Source: Teredinibacter waterburyi (GTDB lineage: Bacteria; Pseudomonadota; Gammaproteobacteria; Pseudomonadales; Cellvibrionaceae). From it: 64,000 nucleotides of DNA. Positions within the stretch are counted from its first letter, which is position 1; every line of letters begins with the position of its first letter. Position numbers and translations under genes: made by a program. Shown here one piece after another: positions 57,304-64,000 of the stretch. Location: assembly GCF_001922985.1 (NCBI RefSeq), contig NZ_MRUH01000125.1, positions 54,415 to 118,414 on the forward strand, read 5' to 3'. The notes under the pieces were generated by a model. It did not search any database. It was not told the origin of the DNA and saw only the letters and a list, made by a program, of their open reading frames with translations.

Positions 57304-59079
57304 ATGAAAAATTCATCTAAATATACAGAATTAGTCCGAAAGCTTTACATCAGTGCCCTTTTGCTACTCTTAGCGCTTGGCACATCTACCGCTAGTGCGC
57401 AAGCATTAAAAGCAAGCGTCGACCGGAATAACTTATCTCTAGATGAAACCCTAACGCTAACACTGCGCTACTCGGGAAGAACAAATACCCAGCTAGATTT
57501 TAGTGCGCTATCTACCCAATTTGAAATCATCAATCAACAGCAAAGCAATCAATTTCGCAGCATCAATGGCAGTGTAGAATCATTTACCGAGTGGAGCATG
57601 ATTTTACTCCCCAAATCATCTGGACGGCTAGTTGTCCCCTCTTTCAAAATTGGTAACGATTTTAGCGATGCAATAGAAATAAATGTAAGTAAACAAGCTC
57701 AACCGGTTAACGGAACTTTGGGCGATGTTTTTATCGAAACATTAATAGAACCGCAAGAAAGTTACGTACAGCAACAAATTCGCGTACGCTATCGCTTGTA
57801 CTACTCCGTCGCCATTCAAGCTTTAGAACGCGATGACTTCACGATCGATGGCGCAATTGTAGAAGCCATGCCCGACGTAAATTACCACCGTTCCGTAGAT
57901 GGCAAACCCTATAACGTTGCGGAATTTAACTATGTCGTTTATCCACAAGAAAGCGGCACCTTAGAAATACCCGCCTACCGCTGGATGGCGCGACTGTCTC
58001 GCGGTGGGCGCAGTAATATGTTTGGCTTAAACTCCGGGCGCAGCGAAGTTAAACGGCTGCGTACCGAAGCAAAGACGATCAATGTAAAACCAAAACCCAG
58101 TACGTTCCCACAAACCGCCACATGGATCCCAGCGACGCAGGTCACCATAGCTGAGTCATGGAATAGCAGCCCACAAACATTCAAAGTGGGCGAGCCAGTT
58201 ACGCGAAAAATAATCTTGACTGCTCAGGGGCTAATGTCATCACAGCTACCGCAACTCATCTCTGATAAGAATTTAGAAGACAAAGTTAAGCTTTATCCTG
58301 AGCAACCAGAACTAAGTAACGATACCGATGAAAGTGGCATAAACGGCAAGCGAATAGAATCTGTTGCCGTCGTTGTCTCCGAAGGCGGTGAACTGATTTT
58401 ACCTGCAGTGAAAATACCTTGGTGGGATGTGAACAGCAATCAACTCAGATACGCCGAACTACCAGAAAAGAAACTCACCGTCGCCGGCGATGACAACTAC
58501 GAAAAAAATAAGCGTTTAGCAGAAGAAGCTATTGCCAAAGCAAGTAATAATAATCTAACCATGGCGCCCGGCGATAACTCCAAAACCAAACCAAACAACA
58601 CTAGAAACACGCCAACCTATATCTGGCAGATTATATGCGCCCTACTGATCCTCGCGCTTGGTCTTGCATTATATCTTTGGCTAGTTACTCGACATAAACT
58701 CAACACACTGATTCGTGAAGTAAAATCAAAGAAATACCAACCCTCATCCCAGCAATCATCAAAAGCAGCCTATAACAAACTTACCCGAGCCTGCCGCGTC
58801 AATAACCACGCCGAAATTAGACAAGCAGTAATTGACTGGGGAAGAGCTGAATGGCCAAACAAAAATATACAAAGCTTAGCTGACATAGCTTCCACCGTTA
58901 AACATCCAAACCTGGAAAACCAACTGCGAGCCCTTGACGCAACGCTTTATGCGGACGCTAAAAATAACAACTGGAACGGAGCACTCTTGCTAGATGCGTT
59001 AAAACAGTGGGATAAGGATCTGAAGCGAGTTAACGATAAAGGAGATGATAGCTTGTCGAGGCTTTATCCGACAAAATAG
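57304..59079 (+). CDS. batD: BatD-like secreted/membrane protein
   Basis: Last gene of the Bat operon (591 aa from the ATG at 57304; a GTG at 57286 would add six residues). A signal peptide (residues about 12-34, ending in TASAQA) is followed by beta-rich domains, as in BatD: ASVDRNNLSLDETLTLTLRYSG and DVFIETLIEPQESYVQQQIRVRYRLYYSV. A C-terminal membrane helix (near residue 445, IWQIICALLILALGLALYLWL) leads to a cytoplasmic helical tail. The role is inferred from clusters with MoxR. Confidence 0.9.
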   Translation: MKNSSKYTELVRKLYISALLLLLALGTSTASAQALKASVDRNNLSLDETLTLTLRYSGRTNTQLDFSALSTQFEIINQQQSNQFRSINGSVESFTEWSMILLPKSSGRLVVPSFKIGNDFSDAIEINVSKQAQPVNGTLGDVFIETLIEPQESYVQQQIRVRYRLYYSVAIQALERDDFTIDGAIVEAMPDVNYHRSVDGKPYNVAEFNYVVYPQESGTLEIPAYRWMARLSRGGRSNMFGLNSGRSEVKRLRTEAKTINVKPKPSTFPQTATWIPATQVTIAESWNSSPQTFKVGEPVTRKIILTAQGLMSSQLPQLISDKNLEDKVKLYPEQPELSNDTDESGINGKRIESVAVVVSEGGELILPAVKIPWWDVNSNQLRYAELPEKKLTVAGDDNYEKNKRLAEEAIAKASNNNLTMAPGDNSKTKPNNTRNTPTYIWQIICALLILALGLALYLWLVTRHKLNTLIREVKSKKYQPSSQQSSKAAYNKLTRACRVNNHAEIRQAVIDWGRAEWPNKNIQSLADIASTVKHPNLENQLRALDATLYADAKNNNWNGALLLDALKQWDKDLKRVNDKGDDSLSRLYPTK

Positions 59080-59159
59080 TCAGCGCAAACACTCTTACTA
59101 GTATTTGTAGTTACCTATAAATTTCAGTAGGCCCTGGCTGAGCTGACAGCTACCTATTT

Positions 59160-60190
59160 TAATCAGGTGTCTGTCAGTTTGTATTTGAGCTAAATTTTTT
59201 TCAGCCCAAATCGACTTACTATCACGTAAAGTTTCCATTGGCGTTCTGCCACAGCACATTCACCCTTGCTGTGCTCGGTCATTGTTGTAGTAACAGGCCC
59301 ATCCTTCCTGTTTTTTTTTGCAGCCCTTGAAATGAACGGTAAAGCTTCTTGCGAAACGACATCTGATAAAACTCATTCAAAATCGTTTAATGGAAACACT
59401 AACAGATACCATTTTCCTATGGCGACAAGGCTTTGGTCTTGATGTGATCAATATCCTTAGCCTTGGATACCCATTGAGTCTCAAAGAACGACAAAGCTTT
59501 ATCATTGAGAATATCAACTACGGTGATCGGTGACTTCCTCGTGTAGAACGTATAAAACGTTACTTCACGGTACGTGTCGACAAAAATTTCTGGCAGATAT
59601 CTCCCACTCCTTTCAGACTACCAACGTAAAAAGTGCCCTACACCACAAGTAGTCTGGATGCGTTCTCTCAATCTCCCAGCAACCTTAAACATCGTGCTTC
59701 TTTTATCTAACCCAGAGGCCAGTGTATCAGTGAGTAAGACGTCATCGTTAACGACCTTTTCTTCAGAAGCTTTTAGGCGCTTTTAATGTTCTCAAGGTTG
59801 TGGCGAACCCAGATTGGATAGACACCACTGCCAGATACAAATACACCAACTTTACGAAGATCGTTGCTGGTTCGGTCATGGACATAAACTAGATAATTAA
59901 TTACGTAGGTAATTACAGCCTCCTCCATCGCGTAATCGACTCAGAAATTCGGATTAGGGCTCTCGGATTTTGTAGATCGGCTTATCTACTCGCCTTCCTC
60001 AACGAGCTCTTGCTAGATATAGAATGTATCTCGAGATACACGCATCACCTTACAAGCTTTGGACACGCTGCCCAGCTCTTACACTAAATAGGGTAAACCA
60101 GCTTCGTGTTTGATAATGAGATTTTGGTGTGGAGTACGATAGTTATCTTTTGTATTGATTTGATTTAAGAGTCGTCGCCTTTATCAGAAC
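59160..60190 (-). pseudogene. Decayed IS481-like DDE transposase
   Basis: No single frame survives, but short blocks in successive minus-strand frames line up with IS481-type integrases: HEAGLPYLV and VSKACKVMRVSRDTFY (N-terminal helix-turn-helix region), VRHNLENIKSA, VDTYREVTF, VVDILNDKALSFFE (core), DIDHIKTKALSP...ENGIC with stops, and RTPMETLRDSKSIWAEKNLAQIQ (C-terminus). Stops and frameshifts occur between almost every block. Possible terminal repeats begin TGTCTGTCAG near 59170 and TGTCCGTTC near 60200 on the opposite strand. It is an old remnant. Confidence 0.85.
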
Positions 60191-60336
60191 GGACAGCTCT
60201 ATTCTTTTCAAGTCGAAGAGTAGGATCTAGCTTGAGCAAATACAACTAAACTCGTGCAGCCCTACCGCCCATATTTGACGATTTTTGTTGCCTAGCCTTT
60301 TCAAACGATACAAAAGATATCGCCAAGATGTGATTA

Positions 60337-61200
60337 TTACATTGCAGATTTGGACTCTACTTGAATTGTATTCTTAACCAAATCCTGAAACCATCGATCG
60401 AACGCATCTTTATTGGTGGCAGGTGTTTTAAACATCATTCTAATATCATTGAGCTTTTTATCTTTTGTCATTGCCTCTTCCCTCACTCCCATTTTATGTA
60501 ATGCCATAATTCTATCCACCCAAAGAATACTGGCATTCTTATACAATAAAAAATCTGATTTATTCGAAACATCTCCGTGACCGGGGACTATTTTCGTATT
60601 TTCGTCTGCCCAAGATAGGGCAAGATCAATGGCTTCATTCTGACCCGATATACCTCCATGAAATAACGCAGGATACCAACCAGTTGCGAACACATCCCCC
60701 ACAAAGATTACATTACTGGTTTTAAGATAAACTATAGCGTCACTAGGGGAATGCGAAGCCACATGAAAGACCTCCATCTGTTCTTCGCCATGACTTAGAA
60801 TTAGCTTGCGGTCAAAACCGATAATATCCATGGGCATTTCATAACTTGCGCTATCATGTGAAATAATTGTAGCTCCTCTACTTGAAAACAATGCGTTCCC
60901 TCCGACGTGATCAAAATGATCATGGGTATTTACAACGTACTTAACTGGCTTGCTTGAAACAGAACGAATTGCCTTAAATAAATTATCCGTCGATTTTTCC
61001 ACCATCGCATCTATTAACACAACACTTTGTTCGCCAACACTAACTCCAACGTTTGCCCCTTGTCCGTCCCCTCCAAGTATCACGTATAAATTCTTGTTAA
61101 TTTTTAGCATTGAAAGGTCAGAATCTAATGCAACGCAATTCATTGAAATTAAAAATATGTATGCTAACCCTAATTTATTTATACTTTTTCTAATTATCAT
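60337..61200 (-). CDS. Secreted metallo-beta-lactamase-fold hydrolase
   Basis: Periplasmic or secreted MBL-fold enzyme (287 aa). A signal peptide covers about residues 1-24 (LGLAYIFLISMNCVALDS). Zinc ligands are complete: H93, H95, D97 and H98 in NTHDHFDHVGG, H150 in HVASHSPSDA, D169 in VGDVF and H208 in PGHGD. The residues resemble the quinoprotein-relay/SoxH-type or class B group rather than a plain glyoxalase; substrate is unknown. Codons are AT-richer than those of the core genes, and it lies between mobile-element remains, suggesting transfer. Confidence 0.92.
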   Translation of the reverse strand: MIIRKSINKLGLAYIFLISMNCVALDSDLSMLKINKNLYVILGGDGQGANVGVSVGEQSVVLIDAMVEKSTDNLFKAIRSVSSKPVKYVVNTHDHFDHVGGNALFSSRGATIISHDSASYEMPMDIIGFDRKLILSHGEEQMEVFHVASHSPSDAIVYLKTSNVIFVGDVFATGWYPALFHGGISGQNEAIDLALSWADENTKIVPGHGDVSNKSDFLLYKNASILWVDRIMALHKMGVREEAMTKDKKLNDIRMMFKTPATNKDAFDRWFQDLVKNTIQVESKSAM

Positions 61201-61233
61201 ACCCTCTATCTAGCAACGGTGAATATTTTCACA

Positions 61234-61348
61234 AGCTACATATGCCACGCTAAGCTCAGTGAACTGAGAGCGGAGCACAGCGCGTACAATTGTGTAGCAT
61301 GAAGCGTAGGTGAAGGTTCGGTTTGACTACCATGGTGGCATATGAGCT
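61234..61348. repeat. 115-bp inverted-repeat element between two passenger genes
   Basis: The ends are AGCT-A-CATATGCCAC (61234-61248) and GTGGCATATG-AGCT (61335-61348), a 14-bp inverted repeat with one bulged base. The right end overlaps the stop of the LprI gene. The interior holds smaller palindromes (CTCAG-TGAA-CTGAG and ACAATTGT). It could be a MITE-like element or a structured terminator. It lacks GTTRRRY/RYYYAAC sites, so it does not meet the attC definition. Confidence 0.6.
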
Positions 61349-61784
61349 ATTCCTCAGGCTCGGGCAACCTTGGCGGGGTTGAGTCCATATATGTAAGATA
61401 GTCTCCCCAAATGTTGTGTGTACGCTGTTTAGTTAACTTCAGCACACAAGTAATTTGCATATACCCTCGAATAGTGCCTTCTATCCAATTCTCATATATC
61501 GCTGCACAATAATCCTCCTTGTAATTTTTCCAAGTAACCTGACTTTTTTCTAAGCTTGAGTAAGCACTTTTTTGATCTTTAATCGTCTCAAGTGCAGTTA
61601 GAAAATACTTTTCTAGAACTTGCTCCGCCTTTTCAGCTTTCCGGCCCTCGCAAACGTTGATGTCGATTGTGGTTACGGGATTATCACAATCGACGTCATT
61701 CGAGTAAACCGTAAATGAAACGATACAAAGCCACACACATACCAACACCCTCAAAACCATCCCCTTACTTACTGAAAATTTCAC
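61347..61784 (-). CDS. LprI/DUF1311-type secreted protein
   Basis: Small exported protein (145 aa). A signal peptide covers residues about 7-28 (VLRVLVCVWLCIVSFTVYS). The mature part has the DUF1311 pattern: a first Cys pair (VDCDNPVTTIDINVCEGRKAE) and a helical region with YFLTALETIKDQKSAYSSLEKSQVTWKNYKEDYC, with a fourth Cys in QITCVLKLT. Members include lysozyme-inhibitor-like proteins; function here is not shown. Codon and AT content resemble the adjacent MBL gene. The stop overlaps the inverted-repeat element. Confidence 0.88.
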   Translation of the reverse strand: MKFSVSKGMVLRVLVCVWLCIVSFTVYSNDVDCDNPVTTIDINVCEGRKAEKAEQVLEKYFLTALETIKDQKSAYSSLEKSQVTWKNYKEDYCAAIYENWIEGTIRGYMQITCVLKLTKQRTHNIWGDYLTYMDSTPPRLPEPEE

Positions 61785-61994
61785 GGTCTCTATTATTGCG
61801 CAACGCCAAGCTCAGCTGCAAATTTTTCCGAGACTTTCTATACATACAAGACAACTTGTTCACCACACACAACAAAGCCATAAATTTAGTAATAAAGATT
61901 CTTAATTTTACAATTAAAAAATTATGTTCTCGTCAAGTAAAACCAGACACCAATATTTTATAATATTCTCGCTAACGCGCTGTGCTTGTTTGCC

Positions 61995-62600
61995 TTAGAG
62001 CAGTTTTCGATAGTGCTTACTGGTATATTGTGAGCCTCTATCGCCATGAAAAACCAAGCCTTTGGGTGGCTGCCTTAGGTTATAGGTCTTCACCAGAGCC
62101 TTGCCCACTAAATTAATTGTCATGCGCTTATCAATGTACCAACCAACAACTCGACGCGAGTATAAATACGTAACAATCTCTAAAGACATCCAGCCTTCGC
62201 CGGTCTTCAGGTAAGTGACGTCACCCGCCCAAATTTAATTTGGCCCCACTGGGTTAAAATTTTGATTCAGCAAGTTGTCGGCTACTGCATCAGAAGCTTT
62301 GCGTTTAGTTGTCACTTTATAAGCGATTCGCTGAGTGCCCTTTAAGCCAAGCTTATGCATCAAGTTACGAACCCGATAACGAGTAACCTAAAAGCCTTCT
62401 TCGCGTGATTTTTTCATCATCCCACGACTACCGAGACTATTGAGACTTTGCTCGAAAAGCCATTTCACCCTACGGTGTAAATGCAAGGTATCACTAGTTA
62501 TTACAGTGCCGGGGTGATTAATCCAATCGTAATAGGGCGTCTTCCCGGCACCCATCACTCGAGACACAATAACCACAGGAAAGCGAAATGATTCAGCCTA
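61995..62600 (-). pseudogene. IS3-family orfB remnant
   Basis: One minus-strand frame carries the orfB product with two nonsense codons, at 62390-62388 (TAG, after SREEGF) and 62237-62235 (TAA, in GPN*IWAGDVTYLKTG). The readable parts are PVVIVSRVMGAGKTPYYDW, a rve-type DDE core with VTYLKTGEGW, SLEIVTYLYSRRVVGW and HGDRGSQY. The C-terminal third is missing. There is no obvious start codon, as expected for an orfA/orfB frameshift product. Confidence 0.88.
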
Positions 62601-62613
62601 AAGAAATCGTACT

Positions 62614-62904
62614 TTACTTCATTTCTTTCTCGAAGAAGGTAATGGCCGTTTTTAAAATCTCTTTCTCCATACGCAGCTCTTTGCTTTCCTTGCACAAGCG
62701 CTTAAACTCGGCTCTCTCATCCTCAGCTAACACTTCACCTGCCCCACCAGACCCCACCTTCTCTTTCCGCTTGTAGAGCATTTTGGTTGCGATGCCTAAC
62801 TGTTTAGCGGCCGCAGGAACGGAATAGCCTTGCTCTCGAACCAGTGCAACGGCCTCTTCCTTAAACTCTTTCGGGTACTGTTTGTAACTACGCTTCTGAC
62901 TCAT
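62614..62904 (-). CDS. IS3-family OrfA transposase subunit
   Basis: DNA-binding subunit (96 aa), apparently full length. The helix-turn-helix part is YPKEFKEEAVALVREQGYSVPAAAKQLGIATKMLYK and a leucine-zipper-like tail (RLCKESKELRMEKEILKTAI) follows. It would normally frameshift into orfB, whose remains lie directly downstream. It has no partner and is probably inert. Confidence 0.92.
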   Translation of the reverse strand: MSQKRSYKQYPKEFKEEAVALVREQGYSVPAAAKQLGIATKMLYKRKEKVGSGGAGEVLAEDERAEFKRLCKESKELRMEKEILKTAITFFEKEMK

Positions 62905-62979
62905 AAGGGCACCCTAATTGTTGACTACTATTGTCTCTCATTAAAGTGCCCGGTGCTATTAGACCACTACAGGTTTTAC

Positions 62980-63709
62980 TTGACCAGAACAAAGGATACC
63001 TACGAAGTGTTTGAGGCTGCGTATGGTGCGCCTAGAATCGCTCCGGAGCTTAACGCGCTGGGCATAAGTGCTCTGTGAACTTTATAGCCAAAATCATGCA
63101 AGAAAAGGGCATTATTGCGCGAAACGGCAAGGCGTTTAACTATGGTGGGCACGCTCTAACGATGCACAATGTGGCAGACAATTTACTGTGGCGGGATTTC
63201 TCCACTGATCGGCCTAATCAAAAGTGGGTAACAGATATTACTTACGTTTGGGTGGACAAACAGTGGTTGTATTTAGCGACAGTTATGGACTTATTCTCTC
63301 GCAAGATCATTGGCTGGAGTTTGGACACAAATATGACAGAGCAATTAATTACACGAGCTATGCAAATGGCGATTGATGCACGAGGAGTTTCTCTTGGCAT
63401 GATCGTCCATTCGGACCGTGGTTCGCAGTATCGTTCAAACGGTTACGTTGGTTTTCTTGAACGTCACAATATTGCGCGCAGCATGAGTAGGAAGGGTAAT
63501 TGCTGGGGTAATACTGTTATGGAATCATTCTACGCTAAAAATTATCAGTCGATTGACGCTGCGCGATCCGGTATATTTGGTTACATTGAAGTTTTTTATA
63601 ATCGAAAAAGAAGGTATTCTGCAAACGATGGGGTTAGCGCTGTTGAGTTTGAAGCGAAAGCAGCTGTTGCTGCATAAGTGGGGGCGTCTACTTTTCGTGG
63701 GGGACACCA
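62980..63709 (+). mobile_element. IS3-family element, 5' truncated, with frameshift
   Basis: Only the 3' part of an IS3-type element remains. Similarity begins around 62985 (RTKDTYEVFEAAYGAPRI) and runs to the terminal GTGGGGGACACCA ending at 63709. A second, inverted copy of the same end begins at 63943. The junction with the oppositely oriented IS3 remnant lies at 62967-62985. Confidence 0.85.
62986..63677 (+). pseudogene. IS3-family orfB remnant with one frameshift
   Basis: The N-terminal part in one frame reads TYEVFEAAYGAPRIAPELNALGI. Near 63063-63068 the frame shifts by one base; restoring it gives KCSVNFIAKIMQEKGI. The rest (63075-63677, 200 aa) is intact: NQKWVTDITYVWVDKQWLYLATVMD, SLDTNMTEQ, VHSDRGSQYRS, RSMSRKGNCWGNTVMESF (DDE Glu) and YIEVFYNRKRRYS. 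It ends EAKAAVAA. About the first 70-80 residues are missing. Confidence 0.9.
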
Positions 63710-63931
63710 CTTTCTGAAAAAGATAAAAAGTTACACAAAGCTCTTTGCAAACTTTTGAGAGAAATGCTCCGTGACGACCCAAACAACGGTATGGGAAAAC
63801 CAGAGCAACTTAGACACAGCCTTGCTGGGTTTTGGTCAAAACGCATCTCCCCAAAAGATCGCCTAATTTATAAATACGATGAACATTCAATTTATATCTT
63901 TGCAATTGGTGGGCATTACGACGATCACTAA
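63710..63931 (+). pseudogene. YoeB/Txe-type toxin, 5' truncated by IS
   Basis: An open frame of 73 codons reads LSEKDKKLHKALCKLLREML, then GKPEQLRHSLAGFWSKRI, DRLIYKYDEHSIYIFAIGGHYDDH and stops. This matches the C-terminal part of YoeB-type ribosome-dependent mRNA interferases, including the conserved Glu, Arg and His regions. About the first 15-18 residues are missing because the IS end abuts the frame at 63709. No YefM-type antitoxin gene is found beside it, so it is probably silent. Confidence 0.88.
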
Positions 63932-63942
63932 ATTGCGCAGCC

Positions 63943-64000
63943 TGGTGTTCCCCACAAAAAGTAGACACCCCACTTATGCAGCAACAGCTGCTTTCGCTTC
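63943..64000 (-). mobile_element. Inverted second copy of the same IS3-family element (window edge)
   Basis: The sequence from TGGTGTTCCCCAC (63943) to the window end is the reverse complement of 63651-63709 with a few differences. It carries the last codons of an orfB-like gene on the minus strand (…EAKAAVAA, stop at 63976-63974). The element must continue beyond the window. With the 62980-63709 copy it frames the toxin remnant in inverted orientation. Confidence 0.9.

Larger units (their letters stand above)
61985..62966 (-). mobile_element. IS3-family element, 3' truncated and inactivated
   Basis: Contains an intact orfA and a broken orfB. The probable 5' terminus reads TGGTCTAATAGCACCGGGCA on the minus strand from 62966. 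The other end is missing: orfB similarity stops at about 61995 after HGDRGSQYTSKHYRKLL, short of the last catalytic Glu region. About 250 bases of a usual IS3-type element are therefore lost. The flanking sequence up to the LprI gene (61785-61984) holds nothing recognised. Confidence 0.85.

Noticed and set aside
59574..59786. 70-codon plus-strand frame in the decayed transposase
   Set aside because: The minus strand carries IS481-like blocks across the same bases; the plus frame matches nothing.
61234..61348. Integron attC site between the two passenger genes
   Set aside because: The element is palindromic and sits after a short gene, but its ends lack GTTRRRY and RYYYAAC core sites, and no integrase is seen.
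1..64000. CRISPR array, rRNA or tRNA gene
   Set aside because: No regularly spaced repeats, cas-like genes, rRNA stretches or tRNA cloverleaves were seen by eye.

Overview
The window looks like chromosomal DNA from a marine-type gammaproteobacterium of moderate GC. The best guess is the Cellvibrionales/Pseudomonadales neighbourhood (Saccharophagus/Teredinibacter-like). Support comes from a complete Na+-NQR operon with apbE and nqrM, an adjacent soluble transhydrogenase, a Pseudomonas-type block lexA-sulA-(two conserved small genes)-topA, a ~180 kDa NAD-glutamate dehydrogenase, and rmf/pyrD/rlmKL/DUF2835 genes close together. The genus is an inference; no rRNA or tRNA gene is visible.

Layout. 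1-8 kb, minus strand: sthA (cut by the window edge), nqrM, apbE, nqrFEDCBA, preceded by a ~300-nt leader holding an unannotated 51-55 codon cysteine-containing ORF and a strong hairpin. 8.2-12.8 kb: mfd-csiV. 12.9-15.7 kb, minus: cold-shock protein, MscS channel, nagZ. 16.1-22 kb: DUF6763-like gene, lexA-sulA under a clear SOS promoter, then on the minus strand two conserved hypotheticals and topA. 22.2-30.8 kb: two orphan membrane-anchored proteins, UspA, Uup, Slt, a helical protein, an EAL-HDOD regulator and a glutaredoxin-like protein. 30.8-34.9 kb: a DUF5610-like secreted or surface-type protein and a double-FHA membrane protein facing a PP2C phosphatase. 34.9-39.4 kb: a flippase-like integral membrane protein, a GT2 polyprenyl-phosphate glycosyltransferase, an ArnT/PMT-type transferase and a PAP2 phosphatase, together suggesting an envelope glycolipid modification locus. 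39.4-46.2 kb: uvrB, rlmKL, rmf, pyrD, DUF2835. 46.3-51.2 kb: NAD-glutamate dehydrogenase. 51.4-59.1 kb: a MoxR-DUF58-DUF4381-BatA-BatB/C-BatD operon.

59.1-64.0 kb is unlike the rest. It is AT-richer and dominated by decayed mobile DNA: an IS481-like transposase ruined by many stops and frameshifts, a 3'-truncated IS3-family copy with two nonsense codons, and a second IS3-family element with a 5' truncation and a frameshift. The last element is mirrored by an inverted copy running off the right edge. Between the facing IS ends lies the C-terminal three quarters of a YoeB-type toxin. Two passenger genes survive in the graveyard: a secreted metallo-beta-lactamase-fold hydrolase and an LprI/DUF1311 protein, separated by a 115-bp inverted-repeat element.

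Most of the window is conserved housekeeping DNA. I do not see a complete new defence or conflict system. The most novel-looking items are the small ORF/hairpin in the nqrA leader, the FHA/PP2C plus glycolipid locus, and the passenger island at the right end.
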